From a virus, in IMG/VR virus record IMGVR_UViG_3300010885_061525, positions 26,575 to 90,574 of that record: a DNA stretch of 64,000 nucleotides; one strand, written 5' to 3'. Of this stretch, positions 37,523 to 46,031 are shown in pieces. Position 1 is the stretch's first letter. The number at the start of each line of letters is the position of its first letter. Position numbers and translations under genes: made by a program. The notes beneath the pieces were generated by a model, which was given only the letters and a program-made list of their open reading frames with translations, ran no database searches and was not told where the DNA came from.

Positions 37523-38205
37523 TATAATTCAGTCGTATCCAAAGCTTCCTTCTTTGCCTTTTTGGACTTATGCTCCTTGGCGGGCTTTGATTCTGTGTCC
37601 TCTATTTCTAGATTCTTTAGCTCTTGGTCCTTATACCAAACGTTCTCTGGGCGAATTTTTTCCAGCTCCGCCATAAGCTCGCGAGTTCCGTCATATATTA
37701 TATGAATCATTTCCGTGGCGAACTTATTTGACAATTCCGAAAGATCGTCTTTGTAGTCTTCGACCTTGTCCCACACTCGTTCGTTATCTACTGTAAATGA
37801 GCAATGAGTGACAAAATAAGAGAATCTTTCGTTTTCGGCTTGAATGGAGGCTGACTGGGTTGACAGCTCTCTTTTAGCTCTGTCTAAGTCGTCAAGACCC
37901 TTTCTTAGTTCAAGAATTCTATCGTATGCAGTCATTCCTTCTTCAAAAGAAGCAAAGGAGCTACTGTTGAATTTGATCTCGAAGTCCTTTATTTCCTTGT
38001 CTATCTCTTTTCTCTCTTTTTCGTTGTACGCTCTTATTCCTCTATCTTTAATTATATTGTCCACTTCGGCTTCTAGGAAGAAGCCTTCGGCTATTGCTTT
38101 TCTATACGATTTAGCGTAGACTGCATCGCTTTCTTTTCTGATCTTATTGTTAGGCTTTACTATCTTGTAATCTGATTCTTCGTGTGTAAATTTTACTTCA
38201 TCCAT
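37522..38205 (-). CDS. Probable tail assembly chaperone (T part)
   Basis: A 227-residue acidic, helical protein in the position of the chaperone that precedes the tape measure in most long-tailed phages. Its N-terminus MDEVKFTHEESDYKIVKPNN overlaps the end of the 110-residue gene at a run of seven A's. It is in the +1 (equivalently -2) frame, so it may be made as a fusion by frameshifting, or independently from the ATG, which has AAGGA nine bases upstream. The tail is Lys/Glu-rich (KEHKSKKAKKEALD). Confidence 0.6.
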   Translation of the reverse strand: MDEVKFTHEESDYKIVKPNNKIRKESDAVYAKSYRKAIAEGFFLEAEVDNIIKDRGIRAYNEKERKEIDKEIKDFEIKFNSSSFASFEEGMTAYDRILELRKGLDDLDRAKRELSTQSASIQAENERFSYFVTHCSFTVDNERVWDKVEDYKDDLSELSNKFATEMIHIIYDGTRELMAELEKIRPENVWYKDQELKNLEIEDTESKPAKEHKSKKAKKEALDTTEL

Positions 38206-38530
38206 TTTTTTCGGTCCTTAGTGATATATAGAAAGATTTTAGCTTTGAAATGGCTATTTTCTTTTCTCTGTTTCCTTGGTTGAATATTTTATCCCTTAAA
38301 TTTAGGAATTTTTCGTACCAAATTTTTTGTTCTTCTGTGAGTTTAGATTCGTCGAAATCTTCAGATTCCCCCCATAGGTAGCCAAGCTCGTCCTCTATGT
38401 GGCATACTGCTCCTACAAAAACAGTCCTAAAGTGCGTCTCAAGCATTTTTTTAAGAATTTTTTCCGATGTCTCTTCGAGAGAGTCGAAGTGCATGTTTAC
38501 TATAATCGGCTCTAATCTTTCTTCTTTCAT
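38198..38530 (-). CDS. Probable tail assembly chaperone (G part)
   Basis: A 110-residue protein that begins MKEERLEPIIVNMHFDSLEE and ends FYISLRTEKNG. Short size, position between tail tube and tape measure, and an out-of-frame overlap with a longer gene at a slippery A7 run match the G/GT chaperone arrangement of lambda-like and Mu-like tails. I see no diagnostic domain, so the role is contextual. Confidence 0.55.
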   Translation of the reverse strand: MKEERLEPIIVNMHFDSLEETSEKILKKMLETHFRTVFVGAVCHIEDELGYLWGESEDFDESKLTEEQKIWYEKFLNLRDKIFNQGNREKKIAISKLKSFYISLRTEKNG

Positions 38531-39597
38531 TGTTTTTTAAGTCCCATTCTATTTATTTCCATTCTTATTCCTTCGCTAACATCCGGTAATTGATCTTCTG
38601 ACAATTCTCCGTGCTTATCAATTGCTATTGATCTTTTGGATATAATGCTCTTTGCCGCAGAGCTATTTAATTCTTCATACACTTTTTGAGCATCTTCAGG
38701 AGTATCTACAGCAATGAAAACTTCAGAAGCATTATTTATTTTTGAGCTTGAGCTTATTTGATTTGATTTTTTCTTTGTGGAGGAGCCGTTTTTATCGCTT
38801 TGTTGTATAAACCAATCATCCAATTTATCATCGTCGTCTATAACGTCTTGACCTGGATAGTCTGCACTCTCATAGACGGAATCATATACATTTGACCAAT
38901 AGCATAATTCATACTGAGCTTTAGTCATATTAGAAGCAGAGTGTTCAAATAATGGAGTTCCTGTCTTAGATGAAGTCTTCCATATGGTTCTCCAAGGCTC
39001 GGTTCTAGCTATATCTCGAATAGTCTTTGAATTAACTCTAGTTGCTTCAGAGCTTGTTATTCTTAAAAGCTGTTCAGTTTCAGATACGCCTATAGACTCT
39101 TCCATCCCCTCCATTGTCTTCCAAATCAATTCAGCATTGCTGCTTCTTACACATTGACTTAGAAGCATCACGCTGGTTCTATAGTATTTTTGATACTCAA
39201 TAGTATGAACATACATAGAGCTTCGTATTTGAGATAGCTCTTTTATCATTTCATCTAAGGCTTTTATTGTCATTTCAACAGCTTTAAGCTTATTGGCCTG
39301 ATATTGTAATTTGCCTTTTTCTTTGCGAAGAGTCTCAATATCATTTTTACAGGTGTCAAGCTCTTTTTCTTTTTCTTCAGACCAAAGGCCACTTTTAATC
39401 AAAAATTGCTTTTCTTCATCCCCTGTCAAAAATCCATCTTTTTTCAATTCTTCATCTAAAGTTTTAGTGTAAAATGAAACTTCAGAAAATAGTGCGTTCG
39501 TAGGCTCAAAATACTTATATATAATATTTTTGAATTTAAAATGAAAAAAGCCAGATACTATCTGGCGTAATTTCTCCTCGCGCTCATAATGATTCAT
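38527..39597 (-). CDS. Tail assembly or structural protein
   Basis: A 356-residue protein, mainly helical. The block AQYELCYWSNVYDSVYESAD (about 231-250) and IDDDDKLDDWFIQQ seem to recur in tail-region proteins of other large phages. A coiled coil lies at about 60-120 (KELDTCKNDIETLRKEKGKL). It overlaps the chaperone gene by four bases. It is probably involved in tail assembly; the exact role is unknown. Confidence 0.6.
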   Translation of the reverse strand: MNHYEREEKLRQIVSGFFHFKFKNIIYKYFEPTNALFSEVSFYTKTLDEELKKDGFLTGDEEKQFLIKSGLWSEEKEKELDTCKNDIETLRKEKGKLQYQANKLKAVEMTIKALDEMIKELSQIRSSMYVHTIEYQKYYRTSVMLLSQCVRSSNAELIWKTMEGMEESIGVSETEQLLRITSSEATRVNSKTIRDIARTEPWRTIWKTSSKTGTPLFEHSASNMTKAQYELCYWSNVYDSVYESADYPGQDVIDDDDKLDDWFIQQSDKNGSSTKKKSNQISSSSKINNASEVFIAVDTPEDAQKVYEELNSSAAKSIISKRSIAIDKHGELSEDQLPDVSEGIRMEINRMGLKKQ

Positions 39598-39923
39598 TTA
39601 TTGATGAATGGAAGCTTACTCTTGACCCAACTCCACGCTGGAGCAAACAGAACTCCGCCTGCAATAAAAATTAACACTGAGTATGACACCATTCCAATAG
39701 TTGAGTTTAAAAAATCTTGCATTTTATGTTCCTTATTATATTCTAGCTTTTCAACTTCTAATTTTTTGTCGTTTTCTACAACAACAATTGGTTTTTCTAC
39801 TTTTAAAATTTCAATTTCTTTGCTTTGAAGCGCCGATGATTGTTTATTTAATTGTTGTTTGCTGATTTCGTTACATCCCGCGCCAGCAATCAAAAATAAT
39901 GTTATAATTAAAATCTTTTTCAT
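39594..39923 (-). CDS. Second candidate unimolecular spanin (lipoprotein with C-terminal TM)
   Basis: A 109-residue protein. MKKILIITLFLIAGAGCNE is a lipoprotein signal with the lipobox Cys at residue 17. A charged, Lys/Glu-rich periplasmic stretch follows (KVEKPIVVVENDKKLEVEKL), and one TM helix (VSYSVLIFIAGGVLFAPAWSW) lies near the C-terminus at about 80-100. This is the u-spanin topology, as for 5001-5270, but the linker is longer here. Its position in the tail operon is unusual for a lysis gene. Confidence 0.6.
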   Translation of the reverse strand: MKKILIITLFLIAGAGCNEISKQQLNKQSSALQSKEIEILKVEKPIVVVENDKKLEVEKLEYNKEHKMQDFLNSTIGMVSYSVLIFIAGGVLFAPAWSWVKSKLPFINK

Positions 39924-39929
39924 AATGCT

Positions 39930-39951
39930 AAAGGGGGCTTTCGCCCCCTTT
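39930..39951 (-). terminator. Terminator hairpin after the tail tube gene
   Basis: AAAGGGGGC (39930-39938) and GCCCCCTTT (39943-39951) pair over nine bp around TTTC. It lies nine bases beyond the stop of the tail tube gene and before the second u-spanin gene. Partial read-through would lower expression of the tail assembly genes relative to the tube. Confidence 0.8.
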
Positions 39952-39960
39952 CACCATTCG

Positions 39961-41151
39961 TTAAGCGTAACCTGGAGTAGTTGGGGTTGTGTCAGTTGCT
40001 TGTGCAGGATCCATAGCGGTTGAAGCCTGAGCGCCATCAGGAGTCGCCCCAATGTATCTAGTTACTGTTAATTCGTTGTAGTTAACATAATTAAAGGTCA
40101 GAGTTCTATTTCCACCGCCTGTATCGCCAGCTGAAGACGAAACGGAAGTTAGTCTGTTCTTTGCTCCTAGATCTATAACGGTTCCATCGTTTATTACTAT
40201 ATAAATCTTTTGATCAGTTACGTTATCAGTTTCTGTCTGAGCAATCATACTATCTCCTTGAGTATCGACAACCTCGACAGCGCAAGTCACTTCAATTGGA
40301 AAGTCAAGATATCTATGGTAAGGACCTCTTTTGCCAAGTTCAAACAGTTCGGTTCTTCCTAAATCTGCTGAAATTTGAATGCTTTGAATGTGAGCCGCAT
40401 TGCCTTGCCAATCTGCAATGTCTCCCTTTGCTAGAGTTCCATAAGAAAGCCTATTGTATCCGGTCGAATCTATACCAGGAATTTCCTTAGGTAAAAGTGT
40501 AACCGTGCCTCCTGTTGGAGTAACATAACCAAATACGACATTCTGTCTTCTTGCAACGAAACCTGTTGGAGGAGAAAGCTGTCCAGCGGCACCAAACGCT
40601 GGATAGAACATCGTGCTTCCTCCAAATCCTGTGGCGGTAGGAGATCCTGTAACAGAAGCCCAGTTCTTTGAATTTCCCACCAAGCTAACAGTCTCAGTGA
40701 AATTTCCATCAACGCCAAGATTAAAACCAATGGAGCTTACATACATTCCGCTCATGTAGCACGATTGAGCTTGCTTATTAGCAGGGTCTGTTGGCACCCC
40801 CGAAGCATTAGACATGGTATCTTTGTAGAAGTTGACGGCAACGTCGCATCTTTGATTTCCATATCGTCCGATAAGCTCAGGCCCTACCCCTGCCTGAGGC
40901 GTAGCCAAGTGTTGAGCCAAGGCTGTTCCGTCCATAACTCTTTCTATAGTTACTTCGACGTTGGGAATATTCTCAACGTTTTGGTAAATCGAAAGCTGTC
41001 CTAATTGATAAACCTGCTCAAGATTAAAAGTGGTATCGATACCAACACTTTGAACGCCAGAAACGACTTTAAATGCTCCTCCGGTTGCCGCCATACCTAC
41101 AGCTGTCACTCCGTAGAAAAGTCTATTATTATTATTAATTCTTGTTGCCAT
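39961..41151 (-). CDS. Major tail tube protein
   Basis: A 396-residue beta-rich protein, upstream of the chaperone and tape measure genes. GAFKVVSGVQSVGIDTTFN, EQVYQLGQLSIYQNVEN and VEVTIERVMDG (about residues 24-75) match tail-tube proteins of long-tailed phages, and a second half repeats a similar strand order (IQISADLGRTELFELGKRGP). No sheath gene lies next to it, which supports a non-contractile tail. A promoter-like element is upstream and a strong terminator follows, as expected for a very highly expressed gene. Confidence 0.75.
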   Translation of the reverse strand: MATRINNNNRLFYGVTAVGMAATGGAFKVVSGVQSVGIDTTFNLEQVYQLGQLSIYQNVENIPNVEVTIERVMDGTALAQHLATPQAGVGPELIGRYGNQRCDVAVNFYKDTMSNASGVPTDPANKQAQSCYMSGMYVSSIGFNLGVDGNFTETVSLVGNSKNWASVTGSPTATGFGGSTMFYPAFGAAGQLSPPTGFVARRQNVVFGYVTPTGGTVTLLPKEIPGIDSTGYNRLSYGTLAKGDIADWQGNAAHIQSIQISADLGRTELFELGKRGPYHRYLDFPIEVTCAVEVVDTQGDSMIAQTETDNVTDQKIYIVINDGTVIDLGAKNRLTSVSSSAGDTGGGNRTLTFNYVNYNELTVTRYIGATPDGAQASTAMDPAQATDTTPTTPGYA

Positions 41152-41171
41152 ATTTTTTGTCTCTGAAAATC

Positions 41172-41177
41172 ATACAC
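41172..41177 (-). promoter_or_regulatory. GTGTAT promoter-like element
   Basis: AGTGTATGATTT on the minus strand, 20 bases before the ATG at 41151 of the tail tube gene, with an AT-rich stretch on its upstream side. Confidence 0.45.
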
Positions 41178-41179
41178 TA

Positions 41180-42112
41180 TTATATAAAAATTTCTAAATC
41201 TACGGCTATCTCACCTCTTATAACGGGCAAAGCCATAAATGAGTCTGTTTCAAAAGAGTCCTCTGTAAATCTTAAATTTTTCCAAAAGTGATTAATAGAT
41301 CTTTGTTGCACCGAAAGCCTGTTTGAATTCAAAGAACCGTCGTAATTAAGTCCGTAAAATCCTCCTGCGTATACTTGGTTTGCGTCATAACCAACTATAG
41401 TATTGGACTGAATAGATGTGCAACAATCCATTAAGAAATCATAATGTATCATGTCTTCAGTAATTATATCAAAAGACACTGTATATTTATCCATACGAAC
41501 TGCAGAGCCTAACTCGTAAGGAACTCCTTCTTTTCTTTTGATATCTACGAAAATCCCAGGTAAAAAAGTCTTTATTTCTTGTGGTATTTCATCGTATCCA
41601 GATCCTGGAGGACTTCCTCTCCAATTTCTAAGATGGGCATTAAATAGCTTTCTATACTCAGGGCTAGTTGAAGGGTATACGAATCCCGCTCTTTCCGAGT
41701 GTTGACAAGAAACATTTAAACCAGAAGGCTTAGGATTTGTAAATAAGATCCCTCCTTTTGCGTAGTCTATGTAGTGGTCGTAAGCCCCTCCATCTCTTTC
41801 GGAATAAAACTGTCCAGAAACCCATATTCCACTTACCTGTATAGGACTAGCCCCTCCAGTGTATGTAGGGCTTTGACTTTCCCATACCCAGTTTGAACTA
41901 TTTCCCGCCCAAAATCTAAAATCTGACACCTCAGGTCTATACGAAGGTCTTAATTGAGAAAAGTTAAATCCACCATAGCCCAAAGTTCCTGTTGAAAAAT
42001 TATAATATCCCCCCGCATCTATCATTGCTTGAGATAGAGAAGATATTATATTCTCTCTTATTAAAGATCTTGTGGTTAATTGACCGAATCGTTCTATGCC
42101 TCTAAATAACAT
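41180..42112 (-). CDS. Head-tail or tail completion structural protein
   Basis: A 310-residue protein between the connector genes and the tail tube. RGIERFGQLTTRSLIRENII, aromatic-rich blocks (SDFRFWAGNSSNWVWES), and FDIITEDMIHYDFLMDCCTS give a beta-rich picture. Position suggests a tail terminator or adaptor. No named family is recognised. Confidence 0.6.
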   Translation of the reverse strand: MLFRGIERFGQLTTRSLIRENIISSLSQAMIDAGGYYNFSTGTLGYGGFNFSQLRPSYRPEVSDFRFWAGNSSNWVWESQSPTYTGGASPIQVSGIWVSGQFYSERDGGAYDHYIDYAKGGILFTNPKPSGLNVSCQHSERAGFVYPSTSPEYRKLFNAHLRNWRGSPPGSGYDEIPQEIKTFLPGIFVDIKRKEGVPYELGSAVRMDKYTVSFDIITEDMIHYDFLMDCCTSIQSNTIVGYDANQVYAGGFYGLNYDGSLNSNRLSVQQRSINHFWKNLRFTEDSFETDSFMALPVIRGEIAVDLEIFI

Positions 42113-42114
42113 TT

Positions 42115-43347
42115 TTATCCTTTAGTGCTAAATTTAGTGCTTATTTTTAAAAGACTTTCAAGTACATTAATTTTACTGTAACCATAAAAAGGTGAGGTGG
42201 AAAGTTTCACCACAGCCTGGGTAATTTCGGCTAAAGGTTTATTTGTAAATTCGGCAGCACGAACTAGCGCTGCATCTAAATCAATCCCAGCGGTTGCTAA
42301 TATCTCATTGATGTCTGAAGTATTACTACCTTGGTCAAAATTATTATCAGAAGCCTTGACTACTTTAGAATTATCGGTGCTGCTAGCATTTTCCACGATG
42401 TTTGAATTGCTTATATTTCTTTTCTTTGCCTTGGGAGCTTCGGCGGGAGCTGCTGCGGGAGCTGCAGCTTTCACATTTGCTACTACCTCCTCCTTTACTT
42501 TAGCCTTTAACCTTCTTAAACATTTCGGTATTGTTTTTCTCACTCTATCTACAATATTAGGAATCATCTCAAGAAATTTTTTCCGTATAATATGAGTCTC
42601 TCCAGGATTAGGCCTCCATTCATTTGGGTCATATGAATTAGTACTCTCAATCATTATATGAGTTCCGGATCTACTATAATGCGTTTCAGCAGATTTATCT
42701 TCTTCGCGCAACTCATAAACGTCATACCCACTGACGTCCGTCTCTCCAAGATCCGCCTCTCTTAACCAGTCCCTCCTGCCAATATTCCTTTGGCCTCCAG
42801 TTCTAAAGGAGGTTTCTCTATAAGCCTTTTCTGCAAATTTGTCTAAATTATTCGTTAAATAGGCGTCTCCAGTTCCTTCAAAAGCCTTTCCTGATTTAAT
42901 TAGCAGCTTGACATCTTTTCTAGATTTTGCGTCACTTCTTGCTTGTCCTTTAAAAGCTTTAAAAAGATCAACATTTTTTCCACATGCCGTAACTTCTAAT
43001 ACAAGAACTCTCAATAAGTATTTTTCTACTTTTTTGTAATTATACCTTTGGGGAACACCAAGCGCCCCCCTTAAATTTTTATTTTTTCTGAAGTCTAAGT
43101 TTGGATGTCTTACTATTTTCGGTATCACATTTCTTTTGATGTAGATGTTGGCCGCTTTTGTCATAGACGCCCCGCAATATTTGCATATATTGTTTAGCAC
43201 TGCGGCAGCCACCGCTCCTTGAAAGATAGTCGCAAATCTACCCAACTCTCCGTTCAACTGCTCTGTGTCCATATTTAAATATGTAGAGATATTTATTAAT
43301 ACGTCTCTAGGTTTTTTTGGTTTTTTGGGTTTGTCTTCGCCTGCCAT
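42115..43347 (-). CDS. Hypothetical virion-region protein
   Basis: A 410-residue protein with a basic start (MAGEDKPKKPKKPRD), a possible zinc pair CKYCGAS (about 56-62), many Lys/Arg residues in the centre, an Ala/Pro linker (AAAPAAAPAEAPKAKKRN, about 291-308), and an acidic/helical C-terminus. The linker suggests two domains. It could be a head-tail or minor capsid protein; I do not recognise it. Confidence 0.6.
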   Translation of the reverse strand: MAGEDKPKKPKKPRDVLINISTYLNMDTEQLNGELGRFATIFQGAVAAAVLNNICKYCGASMTKAANIYIKRNVIPKIVRHPNLDFRKNKNLRGALGVPQRYNYKKVEKYLLRVLVLEVTACGKNVDLFKAFKGQARSDAKSRKDVKLLIKSGKAFEGTGDAYLTNNLDKFAEKAYRETSFRTGGQRNIGRRDWLREADLGETDVSGYDVYELREEDKSAETHYSRSGTHIMIESTNSYDPNEWRPNPGETHIIRKKFLEMIPNIVDRVRKTIPKCLRRLKAKVKEEVVANVKAAAPAAAPAEAPKAKKRNISNSNIVENASSTDNSKVVKASDNNFDQGSNTSDINEILATAGIDLDAALVRAAEFTNKPLAEITQAVVKLSTSPFYGYSKINVLESLLKISTKFSTKG

Positions 43348-43348
43348 T

Positions 43349-43876
43349 TTAAACCTTTATTGAAGTCCAATATGATATGCAATTAACGTCTTGACCCAAA
43401 CCATACGACTGAGGAGGTCTTGATAGTTTAGATTTAAATTCTTTTGTTGATCCATAATAAAACGTGGCGTGACTAGCTCTTAAGAGATCAGGTATGTATT
43501 TTTTATCACACACAAACTTCCAAATATTGTCTGAGCTTTGTACCGTGCCATCGGTTAAGAAGCTTCTAACGTATTCAGAATGTCCGCCGTAGATTCTTCC
43601 CTCTATAGTTTTTGTCATTTCAGCTTGATAAAAACCACTAGCACTTGTGAAAGACGCTTCTTGATATCCAACTACTGAGTTAGGGTTAGTCATACCTCCC
43701 ATTGGGGGCATGAATCTCGGTTTAGAACTTACTGCATCAGCCATTATTGTACTTGACGGTCTTACGTCAACATTGAATGTCAATAGACAAGAAGTTCCAG
43801 CCCCTCCGCTTGCCGCAGTCAGTGCTTGAGAAGCTTCTTTCCATGCGGTTTTTATCTCGTCTGGTATATAAGCCAT
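43349..43876 (-). CDS. Head-tail connector structural protein
   Basis: A 175-residue protein. It has SSKPRFMPPMGGMTNPNSVV and SASGFYQAEMTKTIEGRIYG, features consistent with a head-closure or neck protein. It is two bases from the adaptor gene upstream and one base from the gene that follows. Assignment comes from the portal-capsid-adaptor-neck gene order. Confidence 0.55.
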   Translation of the reverse strand: MAYIPDEIKTAWKEASQALTAASGGAGTSCLLTFNVDVRPSSTIMADAVSSKPRFMPPMGGMTNPNSVVGYQEASFTSASGFYQAEMTKTIEGRIYGGHSEYVRSFLTDGTVQSSDNIWKFVCDKKYIPDLLRASHATFYYGSTKEFKSKLSRPPQSYGLGQDVNCISYWTSIKV

Positions 43877-43878
43877 TA

Positions 43879-44400
43879 TTATCTCCTAGCAGGTCCATAT
43901 TCAGGATAATAAGCACTGCTTCTTGCAGAGTAATTTAGATCTGCGCTTTCGTATGGTCCAAGAATAGCTCTTCCTGCAAACTTATTACCCATCTCCCATT
44001 CCCACTTTGACTTCTCATAGTTATCTAAATACATATTCACAATATCCTGCTTACCCTTGAGGGCAGCTGTTCCATCGTATGAGGTAAGATCGTCCTTGAT
44101 TCTTACTCCGTATTTAGATACGTCTCTTTTTACTTCTGACATGGTTAATATGACTGCTGACTTCAAAACAAATAAATTGGCAAGCCCTCTATTTGATTCA
44201 CTGCTTGTGGGATCTGGTGTTATTGTCCAACTAGCAATGTCTATAGAATAGTTTAAAGGCATTATTGTTACTTCTGAAGTAACAGCAATAGCCGATAGAA
44301 CTATAAATTGATTCAACACTTCATCGGTATAAGAATATGGAGAAGCTATGTCTCCAATATAATATCTTAAAGTTGTGACAAGTGTTGAGTATGTTGGCAT
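43879..44400 (-). CDS. Head-tail adaptor
   Basis: A 173-residue mostly helical protein: STLVTTLRYYIGDIASPYSY, then TDEVLNQFIVLSAIAV, and KSAVILTMSEVKRD. The pattern of a helical bundle with YTDEEL-like segments matches head-tail adaptors that dock on the portal. It overlaps the previous stop by one base. Confidence 0.7.
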   Translation of the reverse strand: MPTYSTLVTTLRYYIGDIASPYSYTDEVLNQFIVLSAIAVTSEVTIMPLNYSIDIASWTITPDPTSSESNRGLANLFVLKSAVILTMSEVKRDVSKYGVRIKDDLTSYDGTAALKGKQDIVNMYLDNYEKSKWEWEMGNKFAGRAILGPYESADLNYSARSSAYYPEYGPARR

Positions 44401-44879
44401 TATAGATTCTCAAAATTTGAAAACTGCTGATAAACATTGGCTATCTGAGTTTGTCCTGGGGCTGTTATTGCCCAAATATTTCTAATCGGAGCGGTTGCGA
44501 ATCCACCGAACTCAAAACTCGCACCACCGCTTAGAGGAGTGCCTAAGCCTGTATTCAAAGCAGCCGCATTTCCTGTTGCGTTAATTCCCACCCAAATAAC
44601 ATGGTTAGCTGTAGGGGCGTAATTAACTACGCGAGCCTTAAATAACGGGGATAATAATCCACTGTGATTAGAATACAACCAAGTTCCTGTCGGGACTACT
44701 ACCGTTCCCGATGAGAACGGAATCCTGTTAGCAAATAAATTCGCATTATATCCGCTTGGAGACTCAGCCACAGATCCGTATTGTCCACGATCCATTGAGT
44801 ATTGAACAAGCGGACCATGTCCAATAAATGCTTTTGTAGACGTTGGTACTGCACTAGATGATGTATACGCTATAGCCAT
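44400..44879 (-). CDS. Capsid-region minor structural protein
   Basis: A 159-residue beta-rich protein starting at ATG 44879 (MAIAYTSSSAVPTSTKAF); the in-frame upstream ATG at 44927 lies across the terminator and is rejected. The sequence is Gly/Ser/Ala-rich with VVVPTGTWLYSNHSG and HVIWVGINATGNAAA. It could decorate or plug the head. GTGTATTAAATTTT stands just before the start. Confidence 0.65.
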   Translation of the reverse strand: MAIAYTSSSAVPTSTKAFIGHGPLVQYSMDRGQYGSVAESPSGYNANLFANRIPFSSGTVVVPTGTWLYSNHSGLLSPLFKARVVNYAPTANHVIWVGINATGNAAALNTGLGTPLSGGASFEFGGFATAPIRNIWAITAPGQTQIANVYQQFSNFENL

Positions 44880-44887
44880 AAAATTTA

Positions 44888-44893
44888 ATACAC
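44888..44893 (-). promoter_or_regulatory. GTGTAT promoter-like element
   Basis: GTGTATTAAATT on the minus strand between the capsid terminator (44901-44923) and the start at 44879, exactly where a new promoter would be needed. Confidence 0.5.
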
Positions 44894-44900
44894 AAAATAA

Positions 44901-44923
44901 AAGCCCCCGAAAAACGGGGGCTT
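44901..44923 (-). terminator. Terminator hairpin after the major capsid gene
   Basis: AAGCCCCCG (44901-44909) pairs with CGGGGGCTT (44915-44923) around five A's. On the minus strand it is followed by TTATTTTG. It lies 21 bases after the capsid gene stop. Confidence 0.85.
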
Positions 44924-44944
44924 CCATTGTTTAAAGTTTGTTCT

Positions 44945-46006
44945 TTAGAACGATCCAGCGAGGACGTGTCTTACATCAAGGACGGCCCATCCGCCTTCCA
45001 TGGATCCATAGAATCCAACAAGGCCGTGTCTATGAAGATTCTCGTCTTCAGTAATATCTATTTCTTGACTTACCGGATGAATGAAGCACTTATCTGGCTG
45101 AGTAAGATCTAGACCGATTACTAGTTCTTCATCACTTGTAGGTCCTAGAGATCCACTAAGGGTTGAAGTGTAATACGTCTGATACTCTTGGCCTACGCCC
45201 AGCTCGTCGAGGTCATGGAAATTAACACCATACATACCTCTGACAGCACCCTCTTCGCTTCTTTGAATTTGGGTTCTAATATCATCAGAAACCATACCTA
45301 ATCCCCAAGCAGACATGTCTTCGAAAGCCTCTGGAGACATGTAAATATCGGTCATTTTTCTGCGACCTACTGAAGTGGAGTTACCTCCACCGTTTCGTCT
45401 TACAACAGTCTTCATTAAGCTAATCAGCTTTGGAGTAAATGAACCTGGATCAGCATCGGAGTCGTAAGCTATGATTCCACGACCTTTGGCTGAAGAGATA
45501 ATAGTCTGCCAGCCGTCATCGTTATTTTTCTTAACGAATGACATGTTGAGGACTTCTATCATTCTTCGAAGAACATCGTAACGAGCATGCTTTAAGAATC
45601 TTCTGGTGCAGTCAATCGAACTTCCGATGGAATAAGTGTTCAATTGAATGTAATCAGCTTCTACTCTTCGCATTGGAATCTTGCCGTGATCAGGAATCAC
45701 GTAAGCAACGTGCTCTTTCTCATTTCCTGGGGCGAGCAAATCTAATGGAATTCTTAGATCTGTGGTTTCAGTAAAGTCTTCTGTGACGAAAATATCTGAA
45801 ACGATATCCCCATCAAGAACGCCTTCACGGATTGGGCCATCAACAGCCTGAGTGTATTCATTTAACGCTGCAGCAATGCCTTTTGCGATTTGAGCTTGCG
45901 CTCGCATGGCTACTGGCTTATCATTGCTACCAGCTGAAATTAAGAGGTCTTTTGCCTCTGGTGTTAGGTCGTTTGAATCGACGCTTGCTTTAATTGAATT
46001 TTTCAT
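44945..46006 (-). CDS. Major capsid protein (HK97 fold)
   Basis: A 353-residue protein downstream of the protease-scaffold and decoration genes. KNSIKASVDSNDLTPEAKDL, DLRIPLDLLAPGNEKEHVAY, RRFLKHARYDVLRRMIEV, ADPGSFTPKLISLMKTVVRR and KMTDIYMSPEAFEDM fit HK97-type capsid proteins, with an N-terminal helix, a P-domain and the spine helix. A strong ribosome site (GAGGAA) precedes the ATG. A terminator follows. The N-terminus may be removed by the prohead protease. Confidence 0.85.
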   Translation of the reverse strand: MKNSIKASVDSNDLTPEAKDLLISAGSNDKPVAMRAQAQIAKGIAAALNEYTQAVDGPIREGVLDGDIVSDIFVTEDFTETTDLRIPLDLLAPGNEKEHVAYVIPDHGKIPMRRVEADYIQLNTYSIGSSIDCTRRFLKHARYDVLRRMIEVLNMSFVKKNNDDGWQTIISSAKGRGIIAYDSDADPGSFTPKLISLMKTVVRRNGGGNSTSVGRRKMTDIYMSPEAFEDMSAWGLGMVSDDIRTQIQRSEEGAVRGMYGVNFHDLDELGVGQEYQTYYTSTLSGSLGPTSDEELVIGLDLTQPDKCFIHPVSQEIDITEDENLHRHGLVGFYGSMEGGWAVLDVRHVLAGSF

Positions 46007-46031
46007 GTGTGTGTGTTTTCCTCTTTTTAAA

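Noticed and set aside
44880-44927. Upstream start for the 44400-44879 gene
   Set aside because: The in-frame ATG at 44927 would translate through the capsid terminator and promoter element; the ATG at 44879 gives a natural structural-protein start.
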